Origin: Adiantum capillus-veneris
Taxonomy: Eukaryota > Streptophyta > Polypodiopsida > Polypodiales > Pteridaceae
Direction: 5' to 3'
Assembly: GCA_014529385.2 (NCBI GenBank)
Contig: CM043950.1
Coordinates: forward strand, 69,496,935-69,560,934
DNA: 64,000 nt
Shown here piece after piece: positions 22,206 through 33,854 of the stretch. The translations under genes were made by a program, and so were the position numbers. The notes beneath the pieces were generated by a model. It was not told the origin of the DNA, searched no databases, and saw only the letters and a list, made by a program, of their open reading frames with translations. How positions within the stretch are numbered: the stretch's first letter is position 1; each line of letters starts with the position of its first letter.

Positions 22206-25200
22206 AAGGCACAATTAAAGGTGAAGATATCACAATTTTTTTAGATGATGGTAGTAGCCATGACGTCATCTCTACACGCTTTTCACAACAACTATCTCTT
22301 TCACAACTCTTCACCTTACAAAGTAAAAACTATTTTTAATAATCAACGTTTCAATTGTAAAACTCGTCACTATTGAATTTTGCATTGGTTAATTTTTCAT
22401 ACACGTATTGCACCATTGCATGGTATTAATATGATTTTGGGAATGCCTTAGTGTCATGAATTTAATCTGCCAATCAATTACAAAACACATCCTTTAACTC
22501 TCACTCATGACAAAACCTACTCCATCCAAGAAATCCTAGAACATCAAAAATTTATGCTACTTTATCACACTCAAGCCAAATGAGCAATTTGAAAGCAAGG
22601 GGAAGCATATCTAGTGCTTGCAAACCAATTATATGCTCAAACTGAAACTTCTCAAGACTCTTCACACGATGAATTTCTCTCACAATTTAGGGTTTATTGT
22701 TTCATGCATGATCTACCTCCTGCAATACCACCATCACATCTTGAAAACCATAAAATTGATATATATTTTGGGTGGTGAACCACCTTGCAGAGCACCATAC
22801 CATGTAAACCCAACCGCACACAGAAAAATACAAAATCAAATCACAGACTTACTTGACTGGGGCCTTATTAGACCTAGTAGTTCATGCATGATCTACCTCC
22901 TGAAATACCACCATCACATCCCGAAAACCATAAAATTGATATTATTTTGGGTGGTGAACCACCTTGCAGAGCACATACCATGTAAACCGAACCGCACACA
23001 CAGAAATACAAAATCAAATCACAGACTTACTTGACTGGGGCCTTATTAGACCTAGTAGTTCACCATATAGAGCTTCAATACTTCTTGTTAAGAAAAAAAA
23101 AGGAACCTTTTGTATGTGTATTGACTACATGGCTCTAAACAAGATCACCATTAAGAATAGATTTTCTATTCCCAGAGGGGATGATCTACTGGACAAACTT
23201 AAAGGGACAAACATCTTTAGCAAAATAGACTCATGCCATTTGGTCAGACAAATACAATATCTATCTTCATTGTATGATGAATCAAATTTTCATTGACCAT
23301 CAAGACTTTGTCATTGTAATTTTTGATGATATTCTTGTATTTAGAAAATATGGACAAGAAATATTTAACACATGTCTTTGACCTTCTATCACAAAATCAC
23401 CTATATTTGAATCCCAAAAAGAGTTCATTTTTCAACGTGAAATAGAGTATTTGAGACACATTGTATCGGGCAAGGGAATACATGTAGATCTCAAGAAAAT
23501 TGAAGCTATACAATCATGGCCTAAGCCCAAAACGTGCATGAGCTTTGTTCTATAATTGGTCTATGCAATTATTACAGGAAGTTTGTTCGTAATTTTGCTT
23601 ACAAATCGCATTAATTGACTCTTGTGTTAAAGACAAGCACCCCATATATATGGACTCACTTACAAGAAAGCTCATTGTCTGCACTCAAGAATGCTTTGTC
23701 TAATGCACTTGTGTTACAACTGCTTAATTTTGATCGACCATTCTTTGTTGTAGTCATTGATGCTAGTGGAAAAAATATCGGTGTAATTCTTATGCAAGAT
23801 AATCATCCACTTATATTTGAAAGTCATAAATTCAAATCATCTGAATCTAAATTCAGTACATTTGATAAAGAATTGGTTGTTGTAGTGCATGCTCTCAAAA
23901 TGAAAGCACTATCTAATGGGTGCTGACTTGATAATTAAAACTGATCAGCAAAGTATTAAGTACTTGCTATCTCAACCCCTAATAGATGATATATATATTA
24001 AATGGGCTGATTTTATTCAAAGTTTACAGTCCAACGTTCAGTACCAACCCGGTAAAGAAAACATTGTGGGTGATGCTTTGAGTCAAAGACCTTGTTTTGA
24101 TAATCTATCAATTATTACGGGTACTACTTTTGATTCTATTCCTGATGGTTATGCTCAAGATAATGATTTTAAAACCACATGGTTGTATATGCTTGAAAAT
24201 TCAATGTACACAATTCTCGAATACACCATGTAAGAAAATTTTCTTTACTTCAAATAAAATTGTCTGTCACAAAACCATTTTATGTTTTGCTCATTGAAGA
24301 ATTACATAAACCACCATATGTGGATATATAAGTTTTGCTGCTACTTTTCAGAACTTATGTCGTGATTTTTATTGGCCCGCGATGAAAAGTCATGTTAAAC
24401 AGTATGTTTCATCGTGTTTGATTTGCCAAAAGATTAAAGTAGCAATATGTAAGAAATTAGGTTTGTTACACCCTCTTCCTATTCTTGAAAGATCTTGGGA
24501 ATACATTTCTGTGGACTTTGTTACTTGTTTTTCACTCACTGCTTACAAACATGATATGATTTGGACTATTATTGATTGTTTCTCTAAGAAAGCATATTTT
24601 ATTCTATGCAAGAAAACTCTCATTGCACATCAAGCTGCACTTCTTTTTTTAAAAGTTGTTTTTCCTCATCATGGTTTGTCAAAAGTAATCATATATGATA
24701 GAAATTCCAAAATTGAATGATTTTTGGACTACAGTTCTTCAAAATATTGGCACTACACTCGATTTCACTTATGTATTTTATCATGAGTCTAATAGTCAAA
24801 CAGAAGCCACTATTTGCACTATTATTGATTTATTGAAAGCTTATGTGTCTTCTCAACCCAAGAAGTGGGATGATTACGTGCATATTTTATAGTTTGCTTA
24901 TAACAACACCATTCACTCTGCTACAGGTAAGTCTTCATTTGAGATTGTGTAGGGTCACTCTCTTCCAACTTCTGCTTCAAGAGTTTCTAACATTGTGCTT
25001 GCTGCTGATACTTCACTACTAATTTTCATGATATTTATGAAAGTGTATACTCTACTATTAAACTTTATGAGAATTGTACACTAAGCATGTTAATAAGCAC
25101 CACAAAGCACATGAAATTAAAGAAGGAGATTATGTTATGTTTTGAAATGAAAAGAGAAGAATTAAAGTGTTGATACATATGTTTTTTGTTAAGGTTGCTC

Positions 25201-25620
25201 TCCGTTTTTATGGTCCATTCAAAAAATTTGATGTGATAAATGATGTTTCATTTTGCTTAGAATTATCTTCACACTGACACATCACAATGCATTTCACATT
25301 AGTTTATTACGACATTTTCGAGGACCCCTACCTACGTATCATATATATGAGCAACCACCTACACTTGTAGATCAAGAAGAACAACTCATCTTTAACTAAT
25401 TAGTTGATCATGAGACCACCACTATGCGCATTGACATGGTTTATAATCATTATCTTTTCTTTTAAAGGCCACCCTAGAGAAGATGTTAAATGGATGTCTG
25501 ATTTTTTTTCTCGAAATTCTCATATCTTCTCCACGCGTTTCATAACTCATAGTCCAGTTGATTCTCTATTGAGCAACCAAAGACAATTGCTATTCCTGGA
25601 GGGAGAGATATTACTTGATT
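22206..25620 (+). pseudogene. Element A pol remnant (protease, RT, RNase H, integrase)
   Basis: Protease remnant: FLDDGSSHDVIS at about 22235. [14 protein letters not shown] and [16 protein letters not shown] at 23035-23160, then a gap in the palm, then FDDILVF-type sequence at about 23315. RNase H: VIDASGKNIGVILMQD at 23755-23800. Integrase: CLICQKIK at 24420 and DFVTCFS near 24515. A carboxyl region with RFYGPF follows at 25205. Stops and frameshifts occur throughout. Downstream, HPREDVKWMSDFF (about 25475) may be a decayed chromodomain-like end. Confidence 0.75.
22701..23060 (+). repeat. Tandem duplication of 180 bp inside the RT of element A
   Basis: The unit beginning TTCATGCATGATCTACCTCC at 22701 recurs at 22881 with few changes. 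It covers the RT amino end (PCRAPYHVNP to GLIRPSS). The copies are nearly identical, so the duplication is younger than most decay in this element. Confidence 0.85.
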
Positions 25621-26285
25621 AGACACCCTCATGTTGTATGTGGTTAACTATAATTGGGATAGATGGAATGTAATGATTAATTGATGTGGTGCTTTTCTAT
25701 TTTTACTAACGATGAGTTGATGATGTGGAAATTGGAACTTTGAAAGCTAAATAATAGGTATCAACATAAATTATGCTTTGATCAATTTTTATTTGCATAG
25801 TGTTATAGTTTATTTTTTCAATAAAACACTACGACTCGCTCGTAAATAATTAGTGAGAGCTCACCTTTAAGAGGGTCATGCAATAAGTGGTAGTCACCAC
25901 ACAAAAACTAAGTGGAACTAAGTGTAAAGAGAGGCCATTAACTTTTGGCACCAACAATCAATATCAAATATTAAATGTCAAACTCCACAAAATGTGCTGT
26001 GGAGTTTGAAGCTACAATCTTTAAACCATTGATTTGCAAGATTTCTTTCTCTCTCTCTCTCTCTCTCATTCTATGTTATGCTGTGTACTCTCTAATCTTG
26101 TTTACATCATTTTCTCCTTAGTTTTCACTATCAAGTCTATGTTTGTGTGTGTGTGTGTGCGCGCGCATGTGTAAAGTGTCATGGTTAGGTGTGTACTTGG
26201 GTTTTGAGAGAGATGGTGAGAAGTTGACAAGTATATGTGTGAGCAAAATGGAATTGTGGAAACAATCATTCTCCCCTTCTACTCT
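25621..26285 (+). repeat. 3' LTR of element A
   Basis: The segment 25911-26285 matches the copies at 9006-9397 and 13290-13457 and ends CTACTCTCAACA. A purine-rich stretch (GGAGGGAGAGAT) at about 25596 suggests the LTR may begin near 25615, but the first 300 bp have no partner here. Confidence 0.65.
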
Positions 26286-27123
26286 CAACAACCCCGCTTT
26301 TAACCTGCACACAATTTGTCACCAAGGCATTAGCAACAACGACTACCAGGTGATCCGTTAGCTGTTGCCTAATGCCATTGAACACCCTCATCACTATATC
26401 ACATGGGCATGCTCAAATGGGATCAATGGTGGAGGAGGAAATCGCGGGGTGCGCCAATCGTGGACCGTTAGATTCGACAGCTGCCCCGAATTTACAAATT
26501 TTCCCCGAATTTACTAATCGACCCACATTTACAATATGACATACTCAAATCTCCCATATTTCAACGAATGCATGCAGTTGGGGAGGACGTGGGTTCAAGA
26601 CATGGGGTGTCGACTGCCCCGAATTTACTTTTCTCCCAGAATTTACCAAACGTGCATATGACGATCCGAATCAACTCAACCGTAGATCCCATTTGAAGCC
26701 GCCCCTGCGAAATAGTGTGGAGGATTGAACGCGCCTTCAACCGCCTCATGTGCGCACTACATCTAGTTTAACGCTCGGCAGCTTCGGTCGTTCCAGAAAG
26801 GCCGTAACTAGCTTCCAACGAACGAGACCGAACCCTCTCGTTCACGTCCGCGTTCAGGTTCACGAGGCTTTCAGAAGGGAAGACTGAGGGTGCATCAGCT
26901 ATCCTCGTCTGCGCGAGCTCTGCTGGTCGTCAATAACTGTTGTCAACAGCAGGTGATCGAAACGGCTGGCTGTCGACCGGGCAAAGAAGTCGTTCAACAC
27001 CAGTTGACGCGAACAAGATGAATGAACCTTCTCATGTGCTCACTCCCCCTCTCTCTCTCTCTCTCATGGCAGAGTACAATCAACTGAAGCATTCTCGATG
27101 ATTGTTTTTGTGGCCTTTTGCAG
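26286..27123 (+). promoter_or_regulatory. Probable promoter and 5' untranslated region of the PSMG3-like gene
   Basis: This is the only stretch here with many CpGs (about 26760-27010), as at plant gene starts. It holds three copies of CCCCGAATTTAC (about 26485, 26504, 26619) and an inverted pair CAAATGGGATC (about 26415 and, reversed, 26690). A possible start codon is at 27018 (AAGATGA context). I found no certain TATA box. Confidence 0.4.
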
Positions 27124-28255
27124 GCCCACAAGGTACCCAGCTTTCCGGTATCGAGCAAAGAGTTCTCTACAGTCGTTCAGGTTCTTTTTGTGCATCTGTG
27201 TGTTAAAGTGGAGAATGCGCATCACTGTATGTGGATTAGATTCATCCACATTACGGCAGGCTTCTGATTGTTTGCCAGATTTTATACCTTACAGGGTATC
27301 AAGACTGATTTTATTCTATCGAGTTATGATGATTACATTTTTGTGAGTTCTTTGTTCTCATGCTTAGTATCATTTTGTCTGCAAACTTGAATTGCTAGAC
27401 ATAGGAGAGATTTATTTTCATATTTTCAGGTTCTGGTAACACAACTTGGAAAGATGGGGACTCTATTGCAGGCAAGGTATGTTGGGTCGTCTTCTGTTAC
27501 CATAAATCATTTGTATCAGACTGGTAAAGATTGATAAATGATCATTGATGAAAGTCTCACAAAGCCAAGCAATGCATGACACACTTATATAGCTGACATG
27601 GTGTCTACGTGCACAGCTTAGTAGATTGGATTTAACTCCAATTGTGTGTATTTTAATCTCAATGAAAATTCAAAATCTTTGCCTTGTGTGGGCTTTGAGA
27701 CCAGCAATGCAGTTTTATTCTGCGGTTTCAAACTGGTTGCATTGTATGGTTGAAGTGATTCATAATTAATTGAGTGACAGCTCAAATGGTCTCTCCTTTT
27801 CAAGGGTTTGAACATTCTTGGGTGTCTCTCTTTTTTCCTTAAAAACAGCTGTTTTACGCGATAGGTGTGTTATTGGAGTAAAATCTTATTATTTTTTCTT
27901 CTCTGAGCTGGGAGACCAGCAATTCAGTTCTGTTTGGTGGCATTGGGTGTGTAGGAATTTGTCAGTTGACTAATGACAGCTCAACGTGTTATTTTTGCTT
28001 TCTCCTTCTAAACCATCGGTGCCTTGATCAGAGAATCTTGTTGATAATTTTCGCAGGAAAGAGGAGGGTTATGGCGCAGAGATCACTTTTACTGTGAGTG
28101 TTCTTTTGGGCAAGCATGATGAGGTATAAAGATACGAGTTGCCTTTTTTATGATCTTTGTTGATTGGTATATTAGCTCGTCATGATATTGTTGGTGCGTT
28201 GCTTATCTCAGCCTATGCTACGAGCGTGTGCAAGGCAATTGATTGAACGCACAAG
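27124..28255 (+). CDS. Proteasome assembly chaperone 3 (PSMG3/PBAC3-like), partial, five exons
   Basis: PSMG3 pairs with PSMG4 to guide alpha-ring assembly of the 20S proteasome in the cytosol. Exons: 27124-27180 (SFPVSSKEFSTVV), 27295-27342 (GIKTDFILSSYDDYIF), 27430-27476 (VLVTQLGKMGTLLQAR), 28057-28123 (KEEGYGAEITFTVSVLLGK) and 28212-28255 (PMLRACARQLIERT). All have GT donors and AG acceptors, the phases join, and the order of motifs (FPV, KTD, YDD, TQxG, GTxLQARKEEG, FTVSVLxGK, ACARQLI) is that of the plant protein. The start exon is unresolved; MNEPSH from 27018 with a weak donor at 27036 would fit in phase. The carboxyl exon of about 40 residues is not visible before the retroelement stack, so it lies far downstream across a giant intron or is lost. 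No stop interrupts the exons. Confidence 0.85.
27690..28010 (+). repeat. Diverged tandem repeat inside intron 3 of the PSMG3-like gene
   Basis: The stretches 27690-27800 and 27905-28010 share GAGACCAGCAATGCAGTT-like, GCATTG and GTGACAGCTCAA-like words in the same order, period about 213 bp. Confidence 0.6.
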
Positions 28256-28745
28256 GTATGCATATAACGTGCTCTAAAAGAGACATTTCTTTATCACAAA
28301 TATTTGTCTGTGAAAGCACTGATCTTTGAATAGGAATGATGATTATTAATAAAGCAAGGCCTATATGTTAACCTCTTAAAAAACATTTTAGCTTTATAAG
28401 CATACAGAGCTAAAATTATCGTCTTAAAAAACATTTGAGTTCAAACTTTGGATCCGAATCAATGGAATTAGCATATGCTCTTAATTATGGAATCTCCATC
28501 CTCTGGAGGAGCATTGCGAGCGTTTCGTTCAACCTCTACAGTAGCGTTTTTTGATGACCTGCCTTATAGCGGGTATTTGGGCGGCTTCTTTGCTAGGATG
28601 ACCTCCTTCCCTCCGAGTCCCTTTTGTGCAGCGCCTTCCCTACCTAGCGATTTTCCAGGCTATGCCAGCGTTTTTCTTTCATTGCACTCTAGCAGTACTA
28701 ACTACAATGTTTTAATTTTATTCCAAGGCTCAATGTTTTCTTGAA
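28256..28745. other. Intron or downstream flank of the PSMG3-like gene
   Basis: It starts with the GTATGC donor after exon 5. An 89-codon frame at 28475-28744 is not recognisable. No terminal exon of the chaperone is seen. Confidence 0.4.
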
Positions 28746-29289
28746 ACGTTGTGGTCAGTGTTTTGCATTTTGCAGATTTCAGCCTTGTGTTTTCGATTGC
28801 TTGCACAAGTGTTTCCCCTTTGAGATGTCCTTGCCTTGCCTATTATCCACACCTTGGCTTCGGTGACTGCCTTCTATTAGAGATTGTCACCACTTGGCCA
28901 ATCCTAGCGGAGTTGCTAGTGCCCTAGTATCTTTGATCATGGGGAGTAAGGGCTGTTCTGTGGCTATGCCTGGCCTATGTGAGGTAATTTTATCATTTCA
29001 TTTTCGGCCTATCCCACTATTGTTTGCCTGCCTTGTGTTGCTGGCAATGGCAATGTCGTAGAGTGTTCCTGTTGGTGGTCCTGGGTCTCGGGTATTTTTT
29101 ATTCCATTGGTTTCCACCGACAGGTAGGTTTTTAGGTTTTTTCTAGTTTTGAGCAGTTCCACCTATTTTGGATCCTGGGGGTTTTCAGGGGTGGTAGGGC
29201 AATCTGCCATGCTCCCTATATAGGGAGGGGGAGTGCCCACCCCACAATTATCAGTTGTGTACCAGTTGTATCATCAGTATAGCTTGCCA

Positions 29290-29291
29290 AC

Positions 29292-29328
<37 letters not shown>
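29290..29328. repeat. (CT)n microsatellite in LTR-E
   Basis: A CT run lies downstream of the LTR TATA box, in the expected transcribed leader. Confidence 0.9.
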
Positions 29329-29331
<3 letters not shown>

Positions 29332-29396
29332 TTTCTCTTCTTTGCAAGGTTTCTCTCTCTAACAGTTTTCTCTCTCTAGCTTTTTTTGTCACAAAG

Positions 29397-30064
29397 TGAT
29401 GACGTGGCTATGGACAGCAGAAACCCTAATTTTTGCCAGGAACCCTAAAAATCCTGCAAACCCTAATTTCTGCCAGAAACCCTAATTTTGCAGAAACCCT
29501 AATTTCTGGAAACCTTAACCCTAGCTGCTGGCTGAAACCCTAAATGTGGTGGAAACCCTCATTTCTGGTGCCAGTGCCACGTGGCTGCAGCAGTGCGGAT
29601 TTCTGGGATTTGCAGCGCAATTTGCGGAGAAAAAAAGCAGCCAGCCAAGCGACGCTAGTTGATACTTTTTCTGGCTATGCTTTGGGAGAAAGAGAGAGAA
29701 AAAGAGCTTTTTACTGGCTCTCATTGAGAGAGAGAGAGAGAGAGAGAATCTGCTTTTGCTTTCAAGCTTTTGGGGCTCTGCTTTTGGGCATCCCTTGTAA
29801 CCTTTAAATTAGTGGTGAGGGCCTCACTTCTCAGAGCATCTGGACGCAGAGTCTGAGAGTGAAACCCGACCCACTCTCTTGTACTTTGAACTGATTAATA
29901 CAAAAAGAAATACCGAAAGGGGCGCCAGTCTTTGGGGCCAATATCTCTAGGCACGGAACTCCGCCGGGCTAGTGCAAATCTGTTGTGATCTATGAATTGT
30001 TTTGAAGTGGTTATTTGGTGCTTTCGCAGTTGATTCTTGACTTGGAGTGTCCAAGTCTGTTATA
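29397..30064 (+). repeat. 5' LTR of D, with telo-box cluster
   Basis: It begins TGTCACAAAGTGATGACG and ends GTCTGTTATA. It is highly similar to 44380-45036. Exact AAACCCTAA occurs five times (29421, 29458, 29477, 29494, 29535) with further near copies, all in the first 160 bp. Confidence 0.9.
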
Positions 30065-30065
30065 G

Positions 30066-30077
30066 TGGTATCAGAGC
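30066..30077 (+). other. Primer binding site of D
   Basis: TGGTATCAGAGC is an exact initiator tRNA-Met complement, one base after the LTR. Confidence 0.9.
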
Positions 30078-30136
30078 ACGGCCGATTTCTCTTCTACGGG
30101 AAATCCGATCCCCAATTTTTTTTCCGCGGCACCTAT

Positions 30137-32330
30137 GGCTTGACGCAAGGATCAGTCGACTCCCTCTGCATCTGGAGATGCGGGCAGGGATCACAACGAA
30201 GATTCTGACAGAGAGTATGGCCCGCCTCGGCCTACTCAGGCGGAGCAAAGAGAGATGAAGCGTCGTCAATTGATTGGCGATGCAACAAAGATGATGCTCA
30301 GTTTTGGAAGGATCTGAAATTGGCAAGATATATGAGCGAGACTTCATTTCAGGAAGTGCATGCACAATGGCAGAAAACCACTACACCACCACTGAAACCC
30401 GCTCTCAAGAAACCTTCTGATCACAAATAGTATTCAGAGAAGGAATTACAAGAGGTGGTTGATGCACGGATTGCCCATCTTTTTGACGCGCTAAAGAAAG
30501 CCAAAAAGCACGGCAAAAAGCAGAAGAAAAGCATTGACTTCCCGAGATATTTGGGTCATCAGTCAACTTTTGACAAGGCAAAGAAACAGAAGAAGCGTGT
30601 TCGTTTTGAAGGAGTACCCAGTTCTTCTTCTTCTTCTTCTTCTTCTGACAGTTCTTCTAGCTCTTCAGATTCGAGCGAAGAAGACCAGAAAGGTAAAAAG
30701 CAAAGAAAGAAACAAAGCTTCGGAAAGGGCAAGAAAAAGGCAAAGAAGGCTAAATCTCGCCCAGAGCCTGACAGTTCTACTGAGGACTCGTCTACAGATA
30801 GCTCAGATTCTGATGATGGAAACTTCTATGCGAACAAGAAGAACTTTTACAAAGCCAACCAGTATGACTTTCTCGAAGATAAAAGCATGAAAGTCCGAGA
30901 GTTTAATGAAGGTGGCCACTGAGCACTCGATCAAGTTTGATACTTTTTCAGGATACTCAGATGCTTCGAAGGCTTTATCTTTTATACAGCAGTTTGACAT
31001 TGCTTTTGCGGGAGGACGCTATTCAAAGCACTCCAAGATTCGGAGAGCTACCTCTTACTTAAAGGGGAATGCTCATACTTGGTGGTCCACGCTTCCTTTA
31101 AACAAGACTGCGCCAGTTAAATGGCTGAAATTCAAAAAGCTTTTTATTTCTTCTTGGTTGACGCAAGAATATGAACGAGATATACGAGCTGCTTGGAACT
31201 ATCTTCGGATGACCAAGAAAGATACAATCAATGCTTATTGTGAAAGATTCTGGAGCTCTTTTCTACCCGCCTCTTCATTCAAGAAGATCACGTTCAGAGA
31301 ACAGATTGAGCGGCTCACCTTGGGTCTACCTACAGAGATCCGAGATCACTGCTTGGAGCATAAGTCAGCTTTTATTCAAGAGCTGATGAGTCATGCAAAG
31401 CGGGGCTTTGCCATTCACTCTGGCAGTCTGACTTACCCCACAGATGAGAACATGACACAGCGAGCCGAACAGACTTCTGGGAATGAAAGTAGAAAGAGAA
31501 AGAGCAACCGAAAGAAAAAGGATGCACGACCCAAGCTTACTTCTCAGGAGCGAGCTCGATGCGGGGAACATGGACACATCTCCGCGAAGTGCCCTAAAAA
31601 GGCACAGAAAGAACAGAATGATAAGGACGACGACAGGCCTGAGAGTTCGAGAGCAGCTGAGGAACATGGACGAAAAGGCAAGATGAAAATAGGACTGGTT
31701 CCAGTTTGTGTGGGTACCGATCCCGACACCATGGATGAGAGTACAGAACTTTGCCGAGCTTGGGGCAAAGTGAAAGATCAAGAGGCCCTGATTTTCGTTG
31801 ATGGAGGAGCCAAGGCCAACTTCATTTCACTGGAATTGGCGGCGCGGCTTGAGATTACTTCCGATCAGATGGGACCACTTGTAGAGGCACTTCTAGCGGC
31901 ACCCGGCAGGGACGTGGCCATTACTCCTGTCATTGGCAAACTTCGATTGCATTGTCAGGGGTATTTGGGGCATGAGGACTTCTTCATAATGCCTTTGGAG
32001 GGTTGTGATGTTCTCTTAGGGATTCCCTGGTACCACAAGAACAACGCTGTGGTCGATTATCGGGCGAAAAAGCGACTTTGACTACAGAAAAGGGCAGAAC
32101 AATTGTACTTGATATAAAACTGAAGGGCGAGTCTGTCCCTATTGTATCGGCTTCGGTCATTTCAAAGTTAATGAAATCCAGTCTGTTTGTTTACTTGATC
32201 TTTATGAAAGAATTGAGCGATAAGGATAGGACAAATATGTCTAAACTTGTTAAAGAACGCCATTCTCCACTCTCACGCCGATTGCTTCTCAGAGGGACTA
32301 CCAGAAGAGTTATCCCCTGCTCGTCTTGAA
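30137..32330 (+). pseudogene. Element D gag and protease
   Basis: The probable start is 30137, with a TGA as third codon in a context where CGA would read R, i.e. a CpG-decay-like change. The gag continues across frameshifts: KKAKKHGKKQKKS, a run of serines (30620-30680), lysine-rich blocks and acidic stretches. From 30906 comes the capsid-like part (FDTFSGYSDASKAL, GNAHTWW, ERFWSSFLPAS). A knuckle remnant RCGEHGHISAKC (about 31556-31592) has lost its first cysteine. The protease core FVDGGAKANFIS (about 31795) has DGG in place of DSG/DTG, and GCDVLLGIPWYH follows at 32000. The frame stops at 32081. Confidence 0.85.
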
Positions 32331-33854
32331 GATCATACCATTGATCTGATACCTGGAAGCACACCACCGAACCGGCCACCTTACCGTGTGAGCCGAGCAT
32401 AGAATGAAGAGATTATGAACCCAAGTGAAAGACCTCTTGGAAAAGGGTCTTATCCAGCCTAATACTTCACCGTATTGCTCTCCAGTGTTGTTGGTTTTGA
32501 AGAAAGACGGATCTTGGAGGATGTGCATCGATTATAGAGCTCTCAATAAAATCACCATCAAGAACAGATTTCTGATTCCTAGGATCGATGATATACTCGA
32601 CAGTTATAGGGATCCTCGAGCTAAATTGACTTGAAGAGTGGATATCATTAGATCCGAATCGCACCGGGAGACGTCTACAAGACAGCCTTTCGGACTACTT
32701 TTGGGTTATTTGAGTTTTTGGTGATGCCTTTTGGCTTAACCAATGTTCCTGCGATATCCGTGATTGGCCCGATTTGAAGAATGTCCATGAAGTTAGAAGC
32801 TTCTTGGGACTGTGTTCGTACTATAGGCGGTTCATACAAAAGTTTGCAGAGGTTGCTGTCCCTTTGCATATCTTGACACAGAAAGGAGTCCCTTTCTCGT
32901 GGGGATCCACAGAGGTGACTTCCTTTCGGACCTTGAAAGAGAAATTGACTACGGGACCAGTTTTGACTTTGCCGGACTTGTAGAAGTCATTTGAAGTATA
33001 TTGTGATGCTTGTGGTGGTAGTTTGGGTGCGGTCTTAATGCAAGAAGGCCATGTCATTGCTTATGAGAGCCGATTGTTCTCTAGGCTGGAGATGACAGCA
33101 CAGATATATGAGAAAGAGCTTTTGGCGGTTATCCATGCTCTTACTCAGAGGCGGCATTACCTACTCGGAGCGGATTTTACTGTCTTTATAGATCATCAGA
33201 GTTTGCGCTACTTCTTGTCACAGAAGCAGCTTTCGGAAAAGCAGATGCGGTGGACGAACATTTTGTCACAGTTTCACTTCCAGATTGTCCATGTGTAGGG
33301 ACAGAAGAATGTGGTGGCAGATGCTTTGTCTCGGAAGCCGTTGGTTCTAGCGATTTCCGCGATACATGATAGGAGCTTCGAGGATATGGTCGATCAGTAT
33401 GCCACAGATACAGATTTTGCAAATATTTTCACACGGATACGGGATGGGGAGAATATAGCTGGATACTCCCTTCGGGAAGGCTACTTGATGAAAAAGACTA
33501 TGTTGTGCGTTACACAGCAGTTGAGGGAAAAGGTTATGACTGAATGCCACTGTCCACCTTTTACGGGTCACCGCGGCATTGCTACCACCATGAAGGGGGT
33601 AGAGAGATACTTCTTTTGGCCGAGACTCAAAAAGGATGTGGAAGAGTTTGTGCGCAGTTGCTTAGTATGCTAGAAGGTCAAGTTTGACAGGCATAAGGCA
33701 CAGGGATTGTTACAGCCTTTACCCATACCCAACCGCCCCTGGGAAAGTATTGTGATGGATTTCATTTTTGATCTCCGGAGAACACAGAGTGGTCATGACG
33801 GTATCTGGACTGTTATTGACAGGTTTAGCAAAAAGGCTCATTTCATTCCAGTGA
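32331..33854 (+). pseudogene. Element D RT, RNase H and integrase start
   Basis: RT: HTIDLIPGSTPPNRP (32339), [20 protein letters not shown] (32486-32545). Next comes PFGLTN (about 32730), joined directly to [16 protein letters not shown] (32765). The palm segment with the YxDD catalytic motif is deleted. RNase H: YCDACGGSLGAVLMQEG (33000-33050) and IDHQSLRYFLSQKQLS. Integrase: zinc finger with CHCPPFTGH and SCLVC at 33545-33672, then MDFIFDL (first catalytic D) and FSKKAHFIPV. It is cut at 33854 by element C-I and resumes at 42836. Confidence 0.9.

Larger units (their letters stand above)
13290..26285 (+). mobile_element. Ty3/gypsy retrotransposon A, split by element B
   Basis: The order is partial 5' LTR (13290-13457), primer site (13460), leader, gag start (14920), insertion of element B (15392-21500), rest of gag with zinc knuckle, protease, RT, RNase H, integrase and 3' LTR (to 26285). 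LTR-A sequence at both ends and one interrupted gag support a single original element. RT precedes integrase, as in gypsy elements. Coding regions carry many stops, a 180-bp duplication and an RT deletion, so the copy is inactive. Confidence 0.8.
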
